DNA of 35,044 nucleotides from JBAZKV01 sp964443545 (lineage in GTDB: Bacteria > Margulisbacteria > WOR-1 > JAKLHX01 > JBAZKV01), in NCBI GenBank assembly GCA_964443545.1, contig CAYUCV010000013.1, positions 1 to 35,044 on the forward strand. Reading direction: 5' to 3'. A program made the translations under genes and the position numbers. Each line of letters begins with the position of its first letter. Position 1 is the first letter of the stretch. Below, piece by piece: positions 13,553 through 22,709 of the stretch. The notes under the pieces are model-generated. The model made no database searches and was not told the DNA's origin. It was given only the letters and a program-made list of their open reading frames with translations.

Positions 13553-15580
13553 ATGCCTGCCATAGATGCGGTCTTGATAATGCCCGGATATCCCAGGCCC
13601 GTAAAATACAGCGGACTGGGCTTTCTTGCTGCCGCACTTAAGAGCCCGGCATTCATGGAACAATGCCGGCCCAATTTTACACACCCTTTAAGGGAGCGGG
13701 TCCCTGCCGGACCTTTTAATGTTTCCGTGGTAGATATGAGCATTGCCCCCAAAGATTTTTCTCTGCGAAATTACCTGGGCGACACAGCGCCTTTGCTAAT
13801 TGGAATAACTTCGTTCACCAGCACTTACAGGGACAGCCTTGCCATCGCCCGCGTGGCCGAAGAAGTGTCGCCATTTTCCCTGCGCATAACCGGAGGCTGG
13901 CACGCATCCCCTCTTTCCAGAGAGGTTATAAAACAGTCCAACTTCCACACGGTCGTAAGAAATGAAGGAGAAGAAACTCTCGTAGAAATAGCCTCGCTCC
14001 TCAGGTATGAAGGGTTTGAGGGGTTCCTCCCGCATCTTGCTGAAATAAACGGACACACCTATAGGGACGGCAAAGGTAAAGCAGTTGAAATGCCGCCACA
14101 TGTTCCCCTTGTCGATCTTAACGACTACCCGTTCGTTCAAACGGGTTTTGACAGTTTTTTGTTCGGCGGCTATCCGGAAGAAATGCTGGGGGGACGCAAA
14201 ACAGCATACATTACCGGCTCAAGAGGCTGTATTTATAACTGCATCTATTGCGCCAATCCGGCGGTCTATGCAAAAAAGATCCGGTTCAGGAGCCCGGAAA
14301 ATGTCCTTTCGGAAATGAAAGCATTATATGAAGAAGGCGTCAATAATTACATTTTCAGGGACGAGATATTCACTGCCGACCTTAATAGGGCTCGGGCTCT
14401 AGCCGCCGGGCTTCTGGAAATGAGGCGATCCGGGATGGAATTTGAATGGGCCTGTGAAACAAGAGCGGACAGGTTTGATGAACAGCTTCTTGACGATATG
14501 AAAGCCAGCGGACTATACCGGATAGCCGAAGGCATGGAATCAGGCGACCCTGATCTGGTAAGGTATTTGAAAAATGATCCCGACCTGGACCTGGAAGCAT
14601 GCGGGAGGAATACTCTGGCCGCGCAGGCAAGGGGCATCTCTATCGTACAGTATTACCTGTTCGGGACCCCGCGCCAGACCTGGCAGTCAGCGCTAAAAAG
14701 CTGGCTTTATGCCGGCAAATACCCTCCCGCTCTGGCAGAGAGTTTTCCTCTTGCCGATTACCCCGGGAACAGGACAGAAGGTCTTGCCAGGGGACTGACA
14801 GAAGGCGAGACCCGCACAGCGGCAAGGCTGTTTAAAAACCTGTTTACACTGGCACACTTTCCGGGCATGAGGGACAGCGCAGGATTATTTGAGAGCCCCA
14901 TAAAAGCCTTTTCAAATGAATTGAGGTTTTGTGTTATGTGCGATCTTGTGCTCCGCACAAAACCGGGCTATTCCGACAATGACCGAGGCAGACTTATGGA
15001 CGAAATGGACCGGCATGTCAGAACGGGATCCCATCTTTTGGACTTTGCGGGCTTTGTTAATTCAACGGAAGAGTTTGTCCCCGAAATGAAGACTTCCCTC
15101 GATTTTGACACGTTCATAACAGGTATAGCAAGAGGATTCAGGGCCCCTGACTTCCTGCCCGATGTAAGCACAAGCTCCAGAATGGCGGATGCCTATTTCA
15201 ACGAATTCCTTTCAAGCGTCAAATTACTCAACGGCTATGACCTTCTTTCCGGGTTTTCTGCAAGGGAGCTCTATGTGTTCTTCGTGCTTCTTTCATCAAT
15301 ATGGGAGATCAGCAGGCAGAACGGGCTTGAGGCGCCGGACAATGTGCAAATGGTCTCTTTATCAGGAAAACAGTGCCAGAGGATACAAGATATCCTAAAG
15401 GGATTTTCGTTAAGTGAATTTGGAGCAAAGATCAACGGGAGCGAAGTTGCTTCGTTAAAAATAACTTCTGATTTTTCGATGGTCTATAAAGGGCTCTGCT
15501 TTAAAGTCGAGGCCTCATCAAGGACCATATCGGTCTCTCTTGCAGTTCCCGACACGGATATTGTTATCAGGATAGAATGA
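13553..15580 (+). CDS. B12-binding-type radical SAM protein with a novel C-terminal domain
   Basis: 675 residues. Residues 1-190 look like the Rossmann B12-binding domain that precedes many class B radical SAM enzymes (GYPRPVKYSGLGFLAAAL; GITSFTSTYRDSLAIARV; ITGGWHASPL), though the cobalamin-ligating DxHxxG motif is absent. The radical SAM core follows: CIYNCIYC with Cys226, Cys230 and Cys233, then FRDEIFTADLNRARALA, ACETRADRFD and GMESGDPDLVRYL. Residues about 440-675 form an alpha-helical region I do not recognise. These enzymes use a 4Fe-4S cluster and SAM to make radicals for methylation or other modifications. Its stop overlaps the start of the large exported SBBP protein (ATGA), so the two are probably co-translated and functionally linked. 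Target unknown. Confidence 0.85.
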   Translation: MPAIDAVLIMPGYPRPVKYSGLGFLAAALKSPAFMEQCRPNFTHPLRERVPAGPFNVSVVDMSIAPKDFSLRNYLGDTAPLLIGITSFTSTYRDSLAIARVAEEVSPFSLRITGGWHASPLSREVIKQSNFHTVVRNEGEETLVEIASLLRYEGFEGFLPHLAEINGHTYRDGKGKAVEMPPHVPLVDLNDYPFVQTGFDSFLFGGYPEEMLGGRKTAYITGSRGCIYNCIYCANPAVYAKKIRFRSPENVLSEMKALYEEGVNNYIFRDEIFTADLNRARALAAGLLEMRRSGMEFEWACETRADRFDEQLLDDMKASGLYRIAEGMESGDPDLVRYLKNDPDLDLEACGRNTLAAQARGISIVQYYLFGTPRQTWQSALKSWLYAGKYPPALAESFPLADYPGNRTEGLARGLTEGETRTAARLFKNLFTLAHFPGMRDSAGLFESPIKAFSNELRFCVMCDLVLRTKPGYSDNDRGRLMDEMDRHVRTGSHLLDFAGFVNSTEEFVPEMKTSLDFDTFITGIARGFRAPDFLPDVSTSSRMADAYFNEFLSSVKLLNGYDLLSGFSARELYVFFVLLSSIWEISRQNGLEAPDNVQMVSLSGKQCQRIQDILKGFSLSEFGAKINGSEVASLKITSDFSMVYKGLCFKVEASSRTISVSLAVPDTDIVIRIE

Positions 15581-18500
15581 CTTGTGTTTTTTCAGTCTTG
15601 ACACTTGCTCCATACCTGCGTGATAATGGTTTCGTGAAAAAGAAACTGGTCTGGGGCTTTTTTTGGGCGGTTCTATTTGCCGCCGCGGTCCTATTGTTGA
15701 CAGTGCCTAAAGACAAAAACAGCGGCGCCTCCATACCCTTTCACAAAAAACCGCCGCTCTATTTTGTGGAGAACAGGGGCCAGGCAGGTCCTGCAGATAT
15801 CAAATACCACGTTCAAACAAAAAAAGCCGATATCTACTTTGGAAAAGACCGCTCTGTTATAAACCTTAAAGGCCCCGGGAACAGGGAAAAAAGTGTTTTG
15901 CGGCTGGAATACCTGGGAGCAGGCAGTGGCACAAAGATCTCGGGCAGGGACAGGACAAAAGCCGTCTATAACTATCTTATCGGCAGTAAGAAGGAGGGGT
16001 ACAAGACAAATGTCCCGTCTTACTCAGGGATAATATTGAAAAACCTTTACAACGGCATCGACCTTAAATACGGTTCAAAGGGCGGCTCCATCAAATCTGA
16101 GTTCGTAATAGGCAGAAAAGGCAAGGCCGCGGACATTAGATTAAGGTACACAGGCGCTGACTTCCTTTCAATAAACGGGAGCGGAGACCTCATCGTAAAG
16201 GCCGGGGCCGTAGAGCTGGTAGAATCAAAGCCCTATGCTTATCAGATAATAAGCGGAAAGATCGCAACAGTAGAAGCGCATTATGTCCTCCTTGCGCATG
16301 ACACTTACGGCTTCAAGACCGGCAGCTATGACAACAATTACCCGCTTATAATCGATCCCACGCTTGTCTTTTCCGGTTATATCGGAGGAACGGGCAATGA
16401 TGAGGGGGAAGAGATCTTTGTTGACAATTCCGGCTATATTTACATAGGATGCGAAACTTACTCGGACAACTTCCCGTCCACTCCTGGGGCATATCAGACC
16501 ACCCGCGCCGGCACCCAGAATCTGGTCATCAGCAAACTGTCCCCGGATGCTTCCGGCCTTGAGTTCTCTACCTATTTCGGCGGCAACGGAATGGAATTTA
16601 TCAACGCTTTGAAATGCGACGGTTCGGGGAACGTATATGTTGGAGGGTATACCAGCTCATCAAACCTCCCGGCCACCCCAGGCTGTTATGACAGCACGCT
16701 TTCGGGAGGGCTCGACTGCTTTGTGCTAAAGCTCAACAGCACGGGAACCTCGGTCCTCTACTGCTCCTATTTTGGCGGCTCAGGCAGCGATGTAGCCTAC
16801 GCTTCCTGTGTGGATGATTCTTACAACATCTATCTTTCGGGTTATTGCTCCTCTGACATGCCCACGACACCTAATGCATATAAAACCGTTCATCCGGGCG
16901 GCACCTCAAATTTCGCAGCCAAGATATCACCCTCGGGACTGGGATCGGGCGACCTTATTTACAGCACTTTCATAGGAAAGGGAACTACGAGACAGATGCA
17001 GGTGGATAGCAGCGGCAATGTCTGCCTTGTCGGGGACACCACATCTTCGGAGTACCCTGTCACTTCGGGTTGTTTCCAGCCAACATTTGGCGGCGGCGAA
17101 AGGGATGCCTTTGTAACTAAATTGAACAGCGACGGCAGCGATCTTGTCTTTTCCACCTTTCTCGGCGGCAGCGACACAGACAGAGGCTGGCAGGCCAATG
17201 TCGATGCTTTATCAAATGTTTACGCAAGCTGCACAACTCTCTCGACTGATTTTCCCGTTACCGGGGGGGCCCTTCAAACCTCGAGGCCTTCCGCTCTTCT
17301 AAACGGGTCCCTTTCAAAATTCAGCCCCGAAGGGGCACTGCTCTACTCTACCTATGTAGGAGGATCAGGTGTCGATAACAGCCTAAAAATGGCGGCAGCC
17401 CGGTCCGGAGACATTTTTTTAGCTGGCTATACCACCTCCGCGGATTTTCCGGTTACTGATGACGCATACCAAAAGGAACTCAAGGGAGGTTACGACGGCC
17501 TTCTGATCAGGCTGGACCCTTCGGGCAACGGCTCTTCAGACCTTGTCTATTCTACATTTTTCGGCGGGTCATCAGATGACACTCTCAAAGATCTCTTTCT
17601 TACACAGAGCAACACGCTCTATATTTCTGGATACAGCGCCTCTAACGACATGCCGGTTACCCCGGGAGTTTACAGCGCTGTCAATTCGGGGGGCACGGAT
17701 GCTGTTTATGTCAGGTTCGAACTGGGGCCTCCCGCGCCGAGTTCCTTTTTGAGCGCCGCGGCTTCAACAACCTCCCTTTCACATTCCTGGGCGGTTAATT
17801 CAACAAATGAGAGCGGTTTTTACATAGTTGACAGCGGCGGAACAATAAGGTTAAGGGTCCCGGCAGCAACATCAACAACTGTCGAAGCCTCTCTCCTTCC
17901 CAATACTCTCTACACTTCCAGATGCACGGCATACAACGGGGACGGAGCTTTTACTTCAGAAGCCTCATCAAAATATACCTGGATAGAAGCTCCTTCCGAC
18001 CTTGAGCCGGTCACCACATCCTCTACAAGCATAACAGTAAAAGCCGCGGGGACTTTCAGCAATCTGACCCTGGGCAGTTCCGGAATACTGATAGAGAATC
18101 TGACGGACGGCACTAACAGCGGCTGGATAAAGGCAGACAGCTGGACCTTTTCTGGCCTTTTACCGGGGACCGAATACGGTTTCAGGGTAAAGTCAAGGAA
18201 CGGGGACGGCATAGAGAACCCTGCTTCGGTCTCAAAAGTTGTGTCCACCACATCCATAAGTCCGATATCGGTCTACAGCGCCGGTGTACAGCTTAGGGAC
18301 GGCGACACCGTTTCCAGCAGGCTGGCATTTTCCGGGATAGCCTCAACAACGGAAGCGCTGGATGCCTCATCGGTAAGGATCTATCTGGACGGCTCGCTTG
18401 TCAGCGACGGGACTCACTCCTATTATGATTCTTTCGAACAGGCTCTAGACAGGGCTACCATTTCTTATTCTGTCAGAACGCCTCTTGCAGCAGGGATCCA

Positions 18501-19017
18501 CACGCTGAGCATAACCGCCACAGGGTCTGGAGGCTCATTATTCGAGGCAAGCCTTGTTGACCTGAGAGTGGCTTCCGAAACCGGCAGCCAGGGCATCATA
18601 GGGGCTGTGCTGGCGCACCCCAACCCCTACGATCCTTCTTCCGGCAGTGCAAGGATCACATACAACCTGGAAAAGGACTCAGCCGTGGCGCTTTATATAT
18701 TCGGGGTCAACGGCAGGCTGGTGCTCAAAAGGGAATTCCTCTCGGGGTCCAACGGAGGCAAAGCAGGTTTTAATGATGTTACCTGGGACGGTAAGGATGA
18801 TTTTGGAAATGAACTGGGCAACGGAGTGTATGCGGTAAGGATAGTGGACAAGGCTGGCATGAAAGTGATAGGAAAAAGCAAGATCGCCATCATATCCGGC
18901 AGCACATCAAAAACCGGCCTCCCGTTATGGCCTCTGGCCGTCATTACCGCTGTTCTGGGGCTTATGGCTTCTACCGGAGCGCACAAGGTTTACAGAATAG
19001 TAAAAAGAAGGAAGTGA
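15577..19017 (+). CDS. Large exported SBBP beta-propeller / FlgD-Ig surface protein
   Basis: 1146 residues. The N-terminus has a KKK-LVWGFFWAVLFAAAVLLL signal or anchor. Residues about 55-265 form the domain that precedes SBBP repeats (PLYFVENRGQ through PLIIDPTLVFSGY). Next come seven SBBP-type units of about 50 residues, 265-715, each patterned L-x-YSTYFGG-S-D, GNVYVGGYT and FPVTPGAYQ, consistent with one seven-bladed beta-propeller. Two fibronectin-III-like domains (about 715-890), another beta domain (about 895-1000) and a FlgD-like Ig domain (HPNPYDPSSG; DVTWDGKDDFGNELGNGVYAVRI; about 1010-1105) follow. A C-terminal TM and basic tail (KVYRIVKRRK) end it. ATG 15577 overlaps the radical SAM stop; a GTG at 15634 just before the basic signal region is an alternative start. 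Role: cell-surface protein, ligand unknown. Confidence 0.85.
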   Translation: MTCVFSVLTLAPYLRDNGFVKKKLVWGFFWAVLFAAAVLLLTVPKDKNSGASIPFHKKPPLYFVENRGQAGPADIKYHVQTKKADIYFGKDRSVINLKGPGNREKSVLRLEYLGAGSGTKISGRDRTKAVYNYLIGSKKEGYKTNVPSYSGIILKNLYNGIDLKYGSKGGSIKSEFVIGRKGKAADIRLRYTGADFLSINGSGDLIVKAGAVELVESKPYAYQIISGKIATVEAHYVLLAHDTYGFKTGSYDNNYPLIIDPTLVFSGYIGGTGNDEGEEIFVDNSGYIYIGCETYSDNFPSTPGAYQTTRAGTQNLVISKLSPDASGLEFSTYFGGNGMEFINALKCDGSGNVYVGGYTSSSNLPATPGCYDSTLSGGLDCFVLKLNSTGTSVLYCSYFGGSGSDVAYASCVDDSYNIYLSGYCSSDMPTTPNAYKTVHPGGTSNFAAKISPSGLGSGDLIYSTFIGKGTTRQMQVDSSGNVCLVGDTTSSEYPVTSGCFQPTFGGGERDAFVTKLNSDGSDLVFSTFLGGSDTDRGWQANVDALSNVYASCTTLSTDFPVTGGALQTSRPSALLNGSLSKFSPEGALLYSTYVGGSGVDNSLKMAAARSGDIFLAGYTTSADFPVTDDAYQKELKGGYDGLLIRLDPSGNGSSDLVYSTFFGGSSDDTLKDLFLTQSNTLYISGYSASNDMPVTPGVYSAVNSGGTDAVYVRFELGPPAPSSFLSAAASTTSLSHSWAVNSTNESGFYIVDSGGTIRLRVPAATSTTVEASLLPNTLYTSRCTAYNGDGAFTSEASSKYTWIEAPSDLEPVTTSSTSITVKAAGTFSNLTLGSSGILIENLTDGTNSGWIKADSWTFSGLLPGTEYGFRVKSRNGDGIENPASVSKVVSTTSISPISVYSAGVQLRDGDTVSSRLAFSGIASTTEALDASSVRIYLDGSLVSDGTHSYYDSFEQALDRATISYSVRTPLAAGIHTLSITATGSGGSLFEASLVDLRVASETGSQGIIGAVLAHPNPYDPSSGSARITYNLEKDSAVALYIFGVNGRLVLKREFLSGSNGGKAGFNDVTWDGKDDFGNELGNGVYAVRIVDKAGMKVIGKSKIAIISGSTSKTGLPLWPLAVITAVLGLMASTGAHKVYRIVKRRK

Positions 19018-19018
19018 C

Positions 19019-19030
19019 CCCCGAAAGGGG
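19019..19030. terminator. Possible bidirectional hairpin between convergent genes
   Basis: CCCC-GAAA-GGGG, a 4-bp GC stem with a GNRA-type loop, fills the 15-bp space between the convergent SBBP-protein and pyrG stops. T-rich sequence follows on both sides but is not adjacent, so termination strength is doubtful. Confidence 0.35.
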
Positions 19031-19032
19031 CT

Positions 19033-20670
19033 CTAGAACAGTTTTTCCTGCTCGCCTGATCTTACAACAGCCGCTTTCACAAAGTCGCGGAACAGGGGAT
19101 GGGGCTTGTTGGGCCTGGATTTGAATTCCGGGTGGTACTGGACTGCTATAAAGAAAGGATGATCGGCTATCTCCACGACCTCGACAAGATTGGCGTCGGT
19201 GTAAACTCCGCTGCATTTAAGGCCCCTTTCTTCCAGCGCGGCCCTTAGGTCGTTATTTACCTCGTACCTGTGGCGGTGCCTTTCGTAGATCCACTCTTCC
19301 TGATAGGAATCGAATAGTTTGGTCCCCTGCTCCACCTTGCACGGATAGGCCCCAAGCCTCATGGTCCCGCCCATGTCTTTCACGTTTTTCTGGTCGGGTA
19401 TGTAATCGATCACAGGAAATTTGGTATGGGGATTAAATTCCGAGCTGTTGGCATCCGCCATGTTGCAAACGCTGCGGGCAAATTCTATCACCGCGCACTG
19501 CATACCGAGGCAGAGGCCCAGGAACGGGACCTTGTTTTCCCTGGCATATTTGATGGCCTTGATCTTTCCCTCTATTCCCCTTGAGCCGAACCCTCCCGGC
19601 ACGATTATCGCGCAGGCTCCGGCAAAATACTTGGAAACATCGTCTTCCTTTTCTATTTCTTCGGAATTAACCCACATGAGCTCGACCTTGACATCCGAAG
19701 CGATCCCGCCGTGCTTAAGCGCCTCCACAACGCTCAGATAAGCATCGTTAAGTTCTACATATTTGCCTACAAGCGCTACCTTTACGGACCTTGCCGGGTT
19801 CTTTATGACCTCCACCATCTTTTTCCATTCGGACAGGTCCCCGTCGCCGCATTCAAGGCCCAGATACTTAATGAGGGTGTTGTCCACTTTTTCCTTTTGG
19901 AGAGAGAGCGGGACCTCATATATGGAAGACGCGTCCGGAAGACCTATTACGGCATCTTTGTCCGTATCGCAGAAGAGAGCGATCTTTTCTTTAAGTTCCT
20001 GTGTTATCGGCTCAGTAGAGCGGCAGACAATGATCTCCGGATGAATCCCGATACCACGGAGTTCTTTTACGCTGTGCTGGGTCGGTTTGGTCTTGAACTC
20101 CGCGGTGGTCTCAAGGAACGGGACCAGGGTGACATGGATATGGACTACATTTGCGTGCCCCACTTCTTTTGAGAACTGCCTCGCGGCTTCAAGAAAAGGC
20201 AGGCTCTCTATGTCTCCTACCGTGCCCCCTATCTCGCAGATCACAACATCAAACTCTTCCTCTTTTGTGACCCTCCTGATCCTGTCCTTTATTTCGTTAG
20301 TTATGTGCGGGACGACCTGGACCGTACCCCCCAAAAAGTCGCCTCTTCTTTCCTTCTGAAGAACGGTCCAGTAGACCATTCCGGTGGTGATGTTGTTGAC
20401 CTTTCCAAGGTAGGTGTCTATGAACCTCTCGTAATGCCCCAGATCAAGGTCTGTTTCGGCCCCGTCCTCGGTAACAAAGACCTCTCCGTGCTGATAGGGG
20501 TTCATAGTCCCCGGATCTACATTGATGTAGGGATCCAGCTTTTGAACGGTGACCCGCAGTCCCCTTGACTTAAGCAGCCTGCCGATAGAAGAAGCCACTA
20601 TCCCCTTGCCAAGGGACGAAACAACTCCGCCGGTTATAAAAATATACTTGGGTTTTTTATCCTCCGACAA
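19033..20670 (-). CDS. pyrG: CTP synthase
   Basis: 545 residues, the same length as the E. coli enzyme. It makes CTP from UTP, ATP and glutamine in the cytosol. The N-terminal synthetase domain opens with KYIFITGGVVSSLGKGI and holds QKLDPYINVDPGTMNPYQHGEV. The C-terminal class I glutamine amidotransferase has the oxyanion PGGFGSRG, the nucleophile Cys in LGLCLGMQ and the His/Glu pair in QYHPEFKSRP. The start is TTG, with a strong AAGGAG Shine-Dalgarno 6 nt upstream, inside the 3' end of the CNNM gene (14-bp overlap). It is the last gene of the long minus-strand cluster and converges with the SBBP gene. Confidence 0.98.
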   Translation of the reverse strand: MSEDKKPKYIFITGGVVSSLGKGIVASSIGRLLKSRGLRVTVQKLDPYINVDPGTMNPYQHGEVFVTEDGAETDLDLGHYERFIDTYLGKVNNITTGMVYWTVLQKERRGDFLGGTVQVVPHITNEIKDRIRRVTKEEEFDVVICEIGGTVGDIESLPFLEAARQFSKEVGHANVVHIHVTLVPFLETTAEFKTKPTQHSVKELRGIGIHPEIIVCRSTEPITQELKEKIALFCDTDKDAVIGLPDASSIYEVPLSLQKEKVDNTLIKYLGLECGDGDLSEWKKMVEVIKNPARSVKVALVGKYVELNDAYLSVVEALKHGGIASDVKVELMWVNSEEIEKEDDVSKYFAGACAIIVPGGFGSRGIEGKIKAIKYARENKVPFLGLCLGMQCAVIEFARSVCNMADANSSEFNPHTKFPVIDYIPDQKNVKDMGGTMRLGAYPCKVEQGTKLFDSYQEEWIYERHRHRYEVNNDLRAALEERGLKCSGVYTDANLVEVVEIADHPFFIAVQYHPEFKSRPNKPHPLFRDFVKAAVVRSGEQEKLF

Positions 20671-21952
20671 TTCCGTCTCCTTCCGTCTCCGACGCTCTTA
20701 GCCGAACTATCTTTATCCTGGTTATCCTCTTTTTAAAGACTCTTTCAACATAGATCCTCAGGTCCTCGAATCTTGCAATGTCCCCCACTGTCGGCAGTTT
20801 GCCGAGGAGAGACACCACAAAACCTCCCACGGTATCGTAATCGCCTTCGGGGAGCGCTGTCCCGACTTTTTCGTTGACCTCGACCACAGAAAGCCTGGCA
20901 TCCACTAGCGCCGAGCCGTCGCTTAGGATGTCGACCGTTTTTTCCTCGATATCAAATTCGTCCTTTATCTCGCCCACTATCTCTTCTATAAGGTCCTCAA
21001 GGCTCACTATGCCGGCCGTGCCGCCGTACTCATCCACTATTATAGCAATATGCATGTGGCAAGACTGCATCTGGCGCAGCAGATCATCAAGTTTTTTTGA
21101 TTCCGGAACGAACAGCGGTGGCCGCAGTAGTTCTCTAAGATCGGCCTGTTTACCCATGGCAAAGATGCCGATCAGGTCTTTGGCAAAAAGCACCCCCGTT
21201 ATATTATCCACGGTCCCCTCATATACAGGTATCCTGGAGTGCCCCGCTTCGATTATCCTTGCGGCAGCTTCTTTTAGAGGAGTTGACACTTCAAGACAGA
21301 CCATATCCGGCTTCGGGGTCATCACAGCTTTAGCGGTAGTGTCCCCGAACTCAAAGATGCTGTGTATCATTTCTTTTTCTTCCTGCTCAAGGACACCTTC
21401 TTCGTGCCCTACGGAAAGCAGCATCTTAAGCTCCTCTTCTGTCACGAACGGGACCTTGCTTACGGCATCTCCTCCAAAAAGCTTTATCAGGGGCCTGCAT
21501 AGTATGTCCAGCACATAGATCACGGGATAAAAGATAAGCGACAAAAATGAGATGACGGGAGCCACAAAAAGCGCGATGCGATCGCTCAGTCGGATAGCTA
21601 TGGTCTTGGGAGTGATCTCTCCAAATATCAGGACCAGAAAGGTCATTGTTAGCGCGGCCGCTGTCACCGCAACACTTTCGCTCATAAGCCCTCTGCGCTC
21701 GAACAGGTTGATGAAGATATAGGTGGCCAGGGAGGCCGCCCCCATGTTGACCAGATTGTTCCCTACCAGTATGGTGGAAAGCATTTTGTTCGGGTTCTCT
21801 CTAAGGTCGTAGAGGGCTTTTGCGCCGAAAAAACCCTGGCCCAGGAACTTTTTTATCTTTATCCTGCTGACCGAGGTCAGCGCCGTTTCGGACATGGAAA
21901 AGAAGGCCGAGCAGACCACCAACAAGGCCAGGATCAAGATCTCGTTAAGCAC
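20657..21952 (-). CDS. CNNM/CorC (HlyC-family) transporter-like membrane protein
   Basis: 431 residues. DUF21/CNNM membrane domain at about 1-190 (MLNEILILALLVVCSAFFSMSETALTS, LVGNNLVNMGAASLATYIF, LIFGEITPKTIAIR), a pair of CBS domains at about 205-330 (VMTPKPDMVCLEV; HSRIPVYEGTVDNITGVLFAKDL), then a CorC_HlyC domain at about 345-425 (DYDTVGGFVVSLLGKLP). Members are implicated in Mg2+ (or Co2+) export; older annotations call them hemolysins. GTG start with AGGAG seven nt upstream. It follows dgkA by 3 bp and overlaps pyrG by 14 bp. Confidence 0.93.
   Translation of the reverse strand: MLNEILILALLVVCSAFFSMSETALTSVSRIKIKKFLGQGFFGAKALYDLRENPNKMLSTILVGNNLVNMGAASLATYIFINLFERRGLMSESVAVTAAALTMTFLVLIFGEITPKTIAIRLSDRIALFVAPVISFLSLIFYPVIYVLDILCRPLIKLFGGDAVSKVPFVTEEELKMLLSVGHEEGVLEQEEKEMIHSIFEFGDTTAKAVMTPKPDMVCLEVSTPLKEAAARIIEAGHSRIPVYEGTVDNITGVLFAKDLIGIFAMGKQADLRELLRPPLFVPESKKLDDLLRQMQSCHMHIAIIVDEYGGTAGIVSLEDLIEEIVGEIKDEFDIEEKTVDILSDGSALVDARLSVVEVNEKVGTALPEGDYDTVGGFVVSLLGKLPTVGDIARFEDLRIYVERVFKKRITRIKIVRLRASETEGDGIVGG
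20671..20690. repeat. Exact 10-bp tandem repeat carrying the pyrG ribosome binding site
   Basis: On the minus strand GGAGACGGAA occurs twice in a row immediately before the TTG start of pyrG. It encodes residues near the end of the CNNM protein and supplies the AAGGAG at the junction of the two copies. Confidence 0.8.
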
Positions 21953-21955
21953 TCT

Positions 21956-22324
21956 TTAACTCCTGAACACCAGGACTATTAGCCTGGGCAAAAAGATATA
22001 ACAGCCTATCACAACGGAGGCTATCGCCGCAACAAGCACCGCTCCTGCGGCAACATCTTTTGCGACCATGGCCCTGATCTTTCTGGTGAGCATCATCAGA
22101 TTTACGATCTCTTCCATCGCGGTGTTAAGCAGCTCGAGCACCACCACCGAAGAGATCACCAGGACTAGGATCATCATTTCGACAAAACTTATCTGGAGCA
22201 GTACCCCCAGGACAACGGCAAACGCTCCTGCGGCAAGATGTATCTTTAGGTTTCTCTGAGTGCGGAAGGCATAGACCAGTCCCCTGCCGGCATATCCCAG
22301 GCTCTCAGCAAATTTTCTTGGCAT
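21956..22324 (-). CDS. dgkA: Diacylglycerol/undecaprenol kinase, DgkA family
   Basis: 122 residues with three predicted TM helices, the normal size. The family signature is present: NLKIHLAAGAFA with the catalytic-side Glu/Asn motif VVLELLNTAMEEIVNL (about 61-75), then AKDVAAGAVLVAAI. These small integral membrane kinases phosphorylate diacylglycerol or, in many non-proteobacteria, undecaprenol, recycling the lipid carrier. Its place between murA/ybeY and a wecA-headed operon favours an undecaprenol-linked role (inference). Overlaps ybeY by 20 bp. Confidence 0.93.
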   Translation of the reverse strand: MPRKFAESLGYAGRGLVYAFRTQRNLKIHLAAGAFAVVLGVLLQISFVEMMILVLVISSVVVLELLNTAMEEIVNLMMLTRKIRAMVAKDVAAGAVLVAAIASVVIGCYIFLPRLIVLVFRS

Positions 22325-22709
22325 AGCGGTCTTCTTTTTCCCTCATTACCATTCTATCAGATTTTGACAGATGGTCATATCCTGATAGGTGCAGCGCCCC
22401 GTGGATGGCAAGCCTTTTGAGCTCATCATCAAGAGAAGAACCGAACCTGCGGGCGTTCCTTGAGGCCGAATCAGTGGAAATAATTATCTCGCCCAGTAGC
22501 CCCTCTTCTCCCATTTCAAATGAGAGAACATCAGTGGCCCTGTCTATCTTCCTGAATTCCTTGTTGAGTTTCCTGATCTCGGGGTCCCTGACAAGGACAA
22601 CGCTTATGCTGCCTTTTGACTTTTCCGCCCTTGCTACCGAGGCGGCAAGTTTATTTAACTTCTTTAACATCCGCGCCAAGGCCGTTGAGTTTTTGCAGAA
22701 ATCTTTCAT
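22305..22709 (-). CDS. ybeY: Endoribonuclease YbeY
   Basis: 134 residues. The UPF0054 metalloprotein signature HGALHLSGYDH, with its three zinc-binding His, lies near the C-terminus; LNKEFRKIDRATDVLSFEM is the other conserved block. YbeY acts in 16S rRNA 3' maturation and ribosome quality control. The start at 22709 overlaps murA by 59 bp; an in-frame ATG at 22670 (MLKKLNK) gives a 20-bp overlap like its neighbours and is a real alternative. Confidence 0.93.
   Translation of the reverse strand: MKDFCKNSTALARMLKKLNKLAASVARAEKSKGSISVVLVRDPEIRKLNKEFRKIDRATDVLSFEMGEEGLLGEIIISTDSASRNARRFGSSLDDELKRLAIHGALHLSGYDHLSKSDRMVMREKEDRYAKKIC

Noticed and set aside
15577..19017. LPxTG or PEP-CTERM sorting signal at the C-terminus of the SBBP protein
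   Set aside because: There is a TM and a basic tail, but no LPxTG or PEP motif before the TM.
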